Made by a program: the position numbers and the translations under genes. 64,000 nucleotides of DNA from positions 13,725 through 77,724 of the forward strand of contig JAFAFA010000082.1 of the NCBI GenBank assembly GCA_023423695.1, read 5' to 3'. This document shows positions 59,401 through 64,000 of this stretch, one piece after another; the stretch's first letter is position 1, and every line of letters begins with the position of its first letter. The stretch comes from Pseudomonadota bacterium. Its GTDB lineage: Bacteria > Pseudomonadota > Alphaproteobacteria > Azospirillales > Azospirillaceae. Under the pieces are notes generated by a model. That model saw nothing but the letters and a program-made list of their open reading frames with translations, did not search any database and was not told where the DNA came from.

Positions 59401-62400
59401 GGTTGAAGCCGGTGTTGGAATTCTCCGGCGGGGTGATGGTCAGGCCTGTCAGGTCGGCCTGGGTCAGCACCCATTTGTCCAGCGCGGCATCGTAGCGGCC
59501 ATGGTTCAGCGTGGCGCCGGTCGGCACGCCGCCGACCAGGATGCTGAGGGTCTCCGACCCGTCGCGGTCGGTCAGGGCGGCGACCACCGACAGGGGAATG
59601 GCGGTATCCTCGCGTCCCACCGCGTCGGAGGCCGACAGCACCGGCGTGTCGGCGACCGCGTTGACGGTCACCACCAGGGAGACCGGCGCCGAGGTGGCGG
59701 TGGTCGTCCCCTCCACCGAAGTGGCGGTGATCTTCAGCGTCACCGCGCCGGAGTAGTTGGACGGCGGCGTGAAGGTCAGGTTGCTCAGCTGGGCCGGCGT
59801 CAGCGTCCAGCTGCCGTCGGCATTGTGGATGCCGGCGGACAGCTTTGCCCCTTCGGGCACGCCGGTGATGGTGATGTGGTCCAGCGTCTCCCCCGTCAGG
59901 TCGGACAGACGGGCGTCGATGGCCAGCGCGATGGCACTGTCCTCGTTGCCGCTGGCCGGCTGGGGAGTGACGATGGGAGCGTCGGCCACGCCGGTGACGG
60001 TGACCGTCAGGTTCGCCTTGGCCGAGTTGGCGGTGGAGCCGTTCTCCCTCTCCTCGGAGGTGGCGACGACGCCCAGCGTGATGGTGCCGGAAAAGTCGCG
60101 CGGCGGCGTCAGACGGAGGCCTGCCAGTTGGGCTTGGCTCAGCGTCCAGGTGGTGGTGCCGTCCGGCTGGGTGACGGACGTGCCCGCGCTGAGGCTCGCC
60201 CCCGCCGGAACACCGCTGATGGTGATCAGGCTGATGGATTCCGACCCGTCGATGTCGGCCAGGGCCGGTGTGATGGTCAGGAGGACCGAGGTATCCTCGT
60301 CGGTCGCCGCAGCGGCGGCGGTGACGGTGGGCGCATCGGCCACCGCATCGACCGTGATGGTGCCGGTCGCCGTCTGAACGAGGCGGCTCGCGGTGGCGCC
60401 GCTGCCGTCAACCGTCCCGACCTTCAGCGTATAGTTGAGATCGGCATCGGAGTCCGGATCGGTGACGATCTTCAGTCCCTGGATTTTCCAAACCCCTGCG
60501 GTGGTGCCGTCGGCCTGCAATGCAGAGGTCGGGATCGTCCAGCTGTAATTGCCGTCGGTGGGTCCGCTGCGCGTCAGAAGCGTCCCGTTGAGGGTGAGCG
60601 TCGCGCCGCCGGCATCCAACTGGGACGACGGGATCAGCAGTGTGATGCTCTCCACCTTCTCCGGGCTGGCGGTGTCGACGTCGCGCAGCGCGATGGTGGG
60701 GGCGAGTGCGATCCCACCTGCCGCATCCTCGTTGCCGCGCGCGGCGAGCGTGGTGATCTGGAACGGATCGGCGACAGGGGCGACCGTGATCGTCTGAAAC
60801 GCGGTGGACGTGCCGCCGAAGGCGTCCGTCACCGTGAAGGTGAAGGTCTCCGTCCCGCTGAAATCGGCGTCGGGGGTGTAGGAGAAGCTGCCGTCGGCAT
60901 TCACCACCAGCGTGCCGTGCGTCAGGCGCACCGGCTGGCCATTGTCGCCAGGCCCCTTGTAGGTCAGCGTGTCGTCGGTGCGGCCATTGGCCGTGTCCTG
61001 GTCGGTCGCCCGCAGGGTGCCGGTGACGGCGGTGTCCTCGTTCGTCGAAGTGGTGGCCGCCGTGGCGGACGGGGCATAGTTCAGCGCCGTGCGGACGCTG
61101 ACCGGCTGGCCGTCGACGTAAAGCTCCAGCTTCTCGAAATCCGCCACCTTGATGCCGAGCGCGGACAGGGTGGCGGCGTTGGCGACATCGGTGTCGGTCG
61201 TCGCGGCGGTCGGGCTGGCCGCCGCCGTCTCGATCCGGTCGCGCAGGGTGCGCAGGTCGGCCAGGATCGCCGGGTCGGACAGCTGGCTGCCGGTCAGCAT
61301 CACCCGGAAGGTGTCGATGCCGGTGTCGCCGTCCTGAAGTTCGGGATTGGAGGAGGTGCCGCCATCGGTGCCGACGGTGAAGATCGACAGATCGTCGCCT
61401 GCCCCGCCGCGGACGGTGTCGATGCCGGCCCCGCCGGTGATGGTGTCGTTGCCGGCTCCGCCGATCAGGATGTTGCCCACCTCGTTGCCGGTGATCACGT
61501 CGTCGAAGGCCGAGCCCGTGACGTTCTCCAGATTGCGGAGAACATCGTCGCCGTCGCCGGTGCCGACGCCGGTCGCCAGATTGGCATTCACCGGCCCGGC
61601 GGAGGAGGCGTAGGTCACCGTGTCGTTGCCGTCGCCACCGTCGATGGTGTCGTTGCCGGGGCCGCCCGCCAGCAGGTCGTCGTCGGTGCCGCCGTCGAGG
61701 CTGTCATCGCCCAGACCGCCGATCAGCGTATCCTTGCCGGCACCACCGAAAATGGTGTCGTTGCCGTCGCCGCCATCCAGGCTGTCGTTGCCCTGCGGCG
61801 TGTTGTTGAAGCTGATGGTCAGCGTCTTGGCCGTGCTGTCCGCGGTGCTGGTGTTCTCCGCCTCCGCCGAGGTGGCAACGACGGTCAGGGTGATCGGGTG
61901 GGTGCTGTCGCCTTCCTTGGCGGTCAGCTTGAGGCCCGTCAGCTGGGCCTTTGTCAGGGTCCAGGTCGTGGTGCCGTTCGACTCCGTCACATAGGTGCCG
62001 GCACTCAGGCTGGCGCCCGCCGGGACGCCGGAGATCGTCACCTTGGAGATCGACTCCGAGCCGTCCTTGTCCTTCAGGGTGGGGGTGATGGACAGCGAGG
62101 TGGTGAAAGTCCCGGCGCCGTCGCCATAGATGACGTCGTCGCCCCCACCGCCGGTGATGGTGTCGTTGCCCGCACCGCCCGACAGCGTGTCGTTGCCGGC
62201 GGTTCCGGACAGCGTATCGTTCTGGCCGCTCGCCAGGTCGTAGGTAACCGCAGTGGCATCCACCGTCGGCGTGTCGGCGACCGCGACGACGGTGACGGCC
62301 AGCGTCTTCTGGACGACGACCGCGGTTGCGTTCCCGTCCTTGGCGGTCGCGGTGACGGTCAAGGTGAAATCGTCACCGCTGTCCTGCTTCGGCTTGATCT

Positions 62401-64000
62401 TCAGACCGGCCAGTTGCTCTGCCGTCAGGGTGATCGAGCCGTTTTTGACGGTCAGCGTGCCGTTCAGCGTGTTGGACAGCGTGGCGCCGCTGGGAATGCC
62501 GCTGATGACGATGCTCAGCTGTTCCGACCCGTCCAGATCGGTCAGGGCGGAGGAGATGTCCAGCGCAATGAAGGTATCTTCATTGCCGCTCGCCGGATTG
62601 ACGTCGAGCGTCGGCGTGTCGGTAACGGGATTGACGGTCACGACCAGGTTTTCGGTCTTGATTGCCTCCGCGGCATCGCGGTCCTTGGAGACCGCGGTCA
62701 CGCTGAGCGTGAAATCCACATCGCTGTTCGGCGGCGGCGTGATCGTCAGTCCGGCAAGCTGCTCCGGCGTCAGGGTGATCAAGCCGTTGGTGACCGTCAG
62801 CGTCCCGTTCAGCGTGTTCGCGAGCGTGGCGTTGTTGGGGATACCGCTGATGCGGATGGTCAGCACCTCCGACCCGTCGGTGTCGGTCAGGGCCGGGTTG
62901 ATCGTCAGTGGGATCGCACTGTCTTCGTTGCCGGTGACGGCCTCGACCGTCAGCGTCGGGGTGTCCGACACCGGGTCGACCGTGACGCGCAGGGTCTCGC
63001 TCCTGGTCGCCTCGACCGCGCTGCCGTCCTTGGCGATGGCGGTGACGGTCAGATCGAAATCACGGTCGCTGTTCAGTGGCGGCGTGATCGTCAGACCGGT
63101 CAGCTGATCCTTGGTCAGAGTCCAGGTGGTCGTGCCATCCGTCTGCGTGACGGAAGTGCCGGCGCTGAGGGTCGCACCCGAAGGCACCCCGGCGATGGTG
63201 ATCTTCAGGACCTCCGAGCCGTCGGTGTCCGTCAGCGCCGATGTGATGACCAGCGGAATCGCGCTGTCTTCGTCGCCGGAAGCCGCCGCAGCGGTCAGCG
63301 TCGGCATGTCGGTCACCGGATCGACGGTGACACGCAGAGTCTCGCTTTTCGTCGCCTCGACCGCATTGCCGTCCTTGGCGATGGCGGTGACGGTCAGTGT
63401 GAAGTCGACATCGCTGTTCAGCGGCGGCGTGATCGTCAGACCGGCCAGTTGATCCTTGGTCAGAGTCCAGGTGGTGGTGCCATCCGTCTGCGTGACGGAA
63501 GTGCCGGCGCTGAGCGTCGCCCCCGAAGGAACCCCGGCGATGGTGATGCTCAGCGTCTCCGACCCGTCGGTATCCGTCAGGGCGGGGTTGATGATCAGTG
63601 CGATGGCCGTGTCTTCGTTGCCGGTCGCAGCGCTGACGCTCAGCGTCGGCGTGTCCGACACCGGGTTCACCGTCACCAGAAGCGGCTCGCTCTTGGTCGC
63701 CTCGACGGCGCTGCCGTCCTTGGCGATGGCGGTGACGGTCAGGGTGAAGTCGCGGTCGCTGTTCAGCGGAGGCGTGATGGTCAGACCGGTCAGCTGATCC
63801 TTGGTCAGAGTCCAAGTGGTCGTGCCATCCGTCTGCGTGACGGAAGTGCCGGCGCTGAGCGTCGCCCCCGAAGGAACCCCGGCAATGGTGATGCTCAGCG
63901 TCTCCGACCCGTCGGTATCCGTCAGGGCGGGGTTGATGATCAGTGCGATGGCCGTGTCTTCGTTGCCGGTCGCAGCGCTGACGCTCAGCGTCGGCGTGTC
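53471..64000 (-). CDS. Giant RTX/Ig-like repeat adhesin, C-terminal 3509 residues
   Basis: The frame is open from the window edge (64000) to the stop at 53471-53473, so the N-terminus is missing. At least 20 Ig-like repeats of 107-115 residues make up most of it, each with GNEDTAIAL, LTDTDGSE, ISGIPxGA and LAGLTITPP marks. Two RTX calcium-binding blocks with GGxGxDxL nonapeptides sit at window residues about 592-630 (inside one Ig repeat) and 733-877. A Gly/Ser linker (about 1957-2005) divides the chain. A cadherin-like repeat is near residues 970-1050. The C-terminus (SGGDGDDLFIF to NIERLTY) looks like a type I secretion target. It is probably a calcium-stiffened cell-surface adhesin for attachment or biofilm, as with LapA and BapA. 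No secretion genes are in view. Confidence 0.9.
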   Translation of the reverse strand, partial: DTPTLSVSAATGNEDTAIALIINPALTDTDGSETLSITIAGVPSGATLSAGTSVTQTDGTTTWTLTKDQLTGLTITPPLNSDRDFTLTVTAIAKDGSAVEATKSEPLLVTVNPVSDTPTLSVSAATGNEDTAIALIINPALTDTDGSETLSITIAGVPSGATLSAGTSVTQTDGTTTWTLTKDQLAGLTITPPLNSDVDFTLTVTAIAKDGNAVEATKSETLRVTVDPVTDMPTLTAAAASGDEDSAIPLVITSALTDTDGSEVLKITIAGVPSGATLSAGTSVTQTDGTTTWTLTKDQLTGLTITPPLNSDRDFDLTVTAIAKDGSAVEATRSETLRVTVDPVSDTPTLTVEAVTGNEDSAIPLTINPALTDTDGSEVLTIRISGIPNNATLANTLNGTLTVTNGLITLTPEQLAGLTITPPPNSDVDFTLSVTAVSKDRDAAEAIKTENLVVTVNPVTDTPTLDVNPASGNEDTFIALDISSALTDLDGSEQLSIVISGIPSGATLSNTLNGTLTVKNGSITLTAEQLAGLKIKPKQDSGDDFTLTVTATAKDGNATAVVVQKTLAVTVVAVADTPTVDATAVTYDLASGQNDTLSGTAGNDTLSGGAGNDTITGGGGDDVIYGDGAGTFTTSLSITPTLKDKDGSESISKVTISGVPAGASLSAGTYVTESNGTTTWTLTKAQLTGLKLTAKEGDSTHPITLTVVATSAEAENTSTADSTAKTLTISFNNTPQGNDSLDGGDGNDTIFGGAGKDTLIGGLGDDSLDGGTDDDLLAGGPGNDTIDGGDGNDTVTYASSAGPVNANLATGVGTGDGDDVLRNLENVTGSAFDDVITGNEVGNILIGGAGNDTITGGAGIDTVRGGAGDDLSIFTVGTDGGTSSNPELQDGDTGIDTFRVMLTGSQLSDPAILADLRTLRDRIETAAASPTAATTDTDVANAATLSALGIKVADFEKLELYVDGQPVSVRTALNYAPSATAATTSTNEDTAVTGTLRATDQDTANGRTDDTLTYKGPGDNGQPVRLTHGTLVVNADGSFSYTPDADFSGTETFTFTVTDAFGGTSTAFQTITVAPVADPFQITTLAARGNEDAAGGIALAPTIALRDVDTASPEKVESITLLIPSSQLDAGGATLTLNGTLLTRSGPTDGNYSWTIPTSALQADGTTAGVWKIQGLKIVTDPDSDADLNYTLKVGTVDGSGATASRLVQTATGTITVDAVADAPTVTAAAAATDEDTSVLLTITPALADIDGSESISLITISGVPAGASLSAGTSVTQPDGTTTWTLSQAQLAGLRLTPPRDFSGTITLGVVATSEERENGSTANSAKANLTVTVTGVADAPIVTPQPASGNEDSAIALAIDARLSDLTGETLDHITITGVPEGAKLSAGIHNADGSWTLTPAQLSNLTFTPPSNYSGAVTLKITATSVEGTTTATSAPVSLVVTVNAVADTPVLSASDAVGREDTAIPLSVVAALTDRDGSETLSILVGGVPTGATLNHGRYDAALDKWVLTQADLTGLTITPPENSNTGFNLTFTARATESSNGSVADATPVTVHVEVQGVADAVTPNGALSARGAEDTAINLCLGALVMLDNDTSERLSLVISNLPADSWLSLGAGHESGLVYLGNGRWSVDVAYRNELTLTTKTDFAGTVSLKVDVITTDSNGAPIITVNGVTSGGVLKDTRDLIVTVDPKADEPSVSISASALEDAVGGIPLTISALTTDIDRSEHISSIVISDLPSWATLTSTDAGALTHNADGSWTVDPTKLGNLRLIVPQHRADDFTITVTVTVVDGADSLTKTYTPTVTITAVADAPVSHGANDVVEAYHVDDHTVTGAVPTDLVLNLNAFLQDKDGSEKLAVTISGMPKGTVLSRGLDNGNGTWTLTAEDYATALAEGGLKLTVKDANAAGIAHSVNTSTNIDTASVTLTVNPYSIESKGDRNTSVSDSFVLSWTTSTTTGGGSNGGGSNGGGSDGGGSNGGGSSGGGDGGNGGNGGDGGTTNPPALDPSVGSARPAAVTTAEDSAVALGIEAGLANWQNVTFVTLSGLPTGASLTNTAGDTLTITGGSITLTKEQLAGLTLKPAANSDADFRITLDVTSGNGAHTTVTQDVTVTAVADSPKLTVQAASGNEDTAIALDIAAALNDTDGSEVLASIVIEGVPAGATLSAGYLDSTTGRWVLTPNQLAGLKFTPPADASGTFQLTVTAVAREMSNADRATTTKTLTVDVAPVSDAPSISASSVMAQEDHAASLSISAAVTDLVGGGEVITALRVTVPAGFTLSAGTSLGNGVYDLSGLTPAQRSALTLTPPANFAGTVTLTIDAAAKDGTAAEAWSSKTLNVTYTAVADAPDVVVQNTTGAEDTAIALNVSANLMDTDGSETMAVILSGLPDGAVLNKGSNNGDGSWTLKPSELSGLTVTPPRNYSGGMDLTLTATSLESSNKSTATTTATIHVDVTPVTDAPTVIVANASGSEDTEIALNLKASLVDTDGSETMTIVLSGLPAGAVLIDANGNTLTPVAGAVDLTAAQLSGLKLLPPANSGTDFNLTLTATTKENGGGTATTSQLFRVSVDPVADQPVITAGPLTGTEDTVLPLNLSVALSDTDGSERLGLVTITGVPSGALLSAGTRNGDGSWTLTPAQLNGLSLTPPANSDVDITLTVTAVSIESNGSTATKVVTVPITLNAVSDTPTLAVTAASGNEDTAIVLTINPALTDTDGSETLTITISGIPDGAKLTNTAGETLTITGGSITLNPDQLAGLAITPPGNKDDDFTLTVTATATDRNALPVSVSAQLPVAVAPVTDSPTLDVLPATGDEDARIPLSISALLGDTDGSETLTVTISGIPNGASLSNTAGETLTISGGKITLNPGQLAGLAITPPSNSDNDFTLTVKATAKDGVANAVEVSKTLSVTVNPVSDTPTLTVAAATGDEDATIPLTISSALTDGSETLSITISGIPTGAQLTNTANGALTVVNGSITLTAAQLSGLAIKPPSNDDTDFTLTVTATSTDGSATPASIVAQLPVTVTAVSDAPTLALLPATGVEDGTIPLSITPALTDPSETLSVTIKDIPAGATLSNTAGDTLTPSNGSITLTPDQLAGLAIRPAPDSGTSFTLSVTATSKDGTAVAATTSGTLAVTVTPVADTPDLTVDPAVNGREDTAIALTITAASTDIDGSETVGVRITGMPDGASLNHGTRNVDGSWTLTTAQLAGLTYTPPADATGQVILSVTATAQDGADSAEVTRTVTVTVDPVNDKPILAAGHATAVIAAGATDHPAVAADATITDVDSSVMSGMSIRIAAGSQTGDTLNLAGLPIDTDPVTGHKTVSGTGIEVSWNDATHQLSLTGNASTATYTDILRHMALTPGGTGARTLEVTVSDGQGLSSDPMALEVLVSGDATMTGSAGADILYAGSATTSMSGGDGDDLFIFAPRNGDLTINGGVGNWTDVVEVGAFVANVGGNWLQQLDAQGVAYTVDPSGHGLTFNTDTTVTLEDQNHHQLVLQNIERLTY
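62575..64000 (-). repeat. 345-bp tandem repeat units within the adhesin gene
   Basis: The same anchor sequences recur at exact 345-bp (115-codon) steps: the GNEDT region at about 62575, 62920, 63265, 63610 and 63955, and TTGGTCAGAG at 63111, 63456 and 63801. The three copies nearest the window edge are almost identical at DNA level, while copies further left diverge. This points to recent duplication or gene conversion at the N-terminal side of the repeat array. Confidence 0.88.

Noticed and set aside
61370..62225. Short regular repeats that might suggest a CRISPR array
   Set aside because: They are in-frame GGxGxDxL codon repeats of an RTX protein with no constant spacer-repeat structure.

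Overview
The window is high-GC chromosome- or megaplasmid-type DNA from an alphaproteobacterium. The gene set (SUF operon led by an Rrf2 regulator, malate synthase G, AcnB, NifJ-type pyruvate:ferredoxin oxidoreductase, PflB/PflA, sugar-acid catabolism, a MASE3 GGDEF-EAL protein and a giant repeat adhesin) best fits a plant-associated, micro-aerobic Rhodospirillales bacterium such as Azospirillum. That placement is inferred from gene content and protein style, not from a marker gene. There are no rRNA or tRNA genes, insertion sequences, prophage or CRISPR arrays that I can see.

Layout. 1-3.3 kb: the tail of a metallo-beta-lactamase hydrolase, an orphan ParB-like protein, and a PmtA-like methyltransferase followed by a TPR-TylF methyltransferase fusion. 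3.3-9.6 kb: malate synthase G with a strikingly AT-rich, rewritten active-site loop, a coiled-coil hypothetical protein, then a three-gene envelope/stress cluster (YqjD-like, YqjE-like, DUF3618) behind an EcfG-type promoter. 9.8-16.7 kb: a complete SUF iron-sulfur operon (Rrf2 regulator, sufB, C, D, S, U, T, A) with a palindromic operator over its promoter. 16.8-23.3 kb: a hypothetical protein, a pirin/monooxygenase pair, a large c-di-GMP turnover protein and an orphan LivK-type binding protein. 23.6-31.1 kb: an IclR-led sugar-acid operon (dgoK, dgoA, a TctCBA carboxylate transporter, an SDR and an MBL hydrolase). 31.2-36.5 kb: tautomerase/LysR pair, AcnB, an RraA-like protein and a lipoprotein. 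36.5-41 kb: a HexR-like regulator divergent from pflB-pflA with two HexR-type palindromes and an FNR-type promoter between them. 41-51.9 kb: a Tat-exported FAD oxidoreductase, a LacI regulator, tagaturonate reductase (uxaB), nifJ, an ExuT-like hexuronate transporter and a candidate small RNA. 52-53.4 kb: a HAD phosphatase and a MarR regulator. 53.5-64 kb: the C-terminal 3509 residues of a giant RTX/Ig-like adhesin whose N-terminus lies beyond the window.

How the parts connect. Much of the right half feeds or uses pyruvate. Hexuronate uptake (ExuT) and reduction (UxaB), and the DgoK-DgoA branch, produce pyruvate and triose phosphate. NifJ and PflB are two oxygen-sensitive routes from pyruvate to acetyl-CoA, and AcnB and malate synthase run the TCA/glyoxylate side. 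The SUF operon would build the clusters that NifJ, AcnB and PflA need. Regulatory sequence supports this: HexR-type sites at hexR and pflB, FNR-type boxes upstream of pflB and nifJ, and an AT-rich motif shared by the uxaB, exuT, nifJ and putative sRNA promoters.

Starts were moved from the longest open frame to an internal codon where a ribosome-binding site, signal peptide or family alignment favours it; these choices are noted in each entry. No database search was possible.
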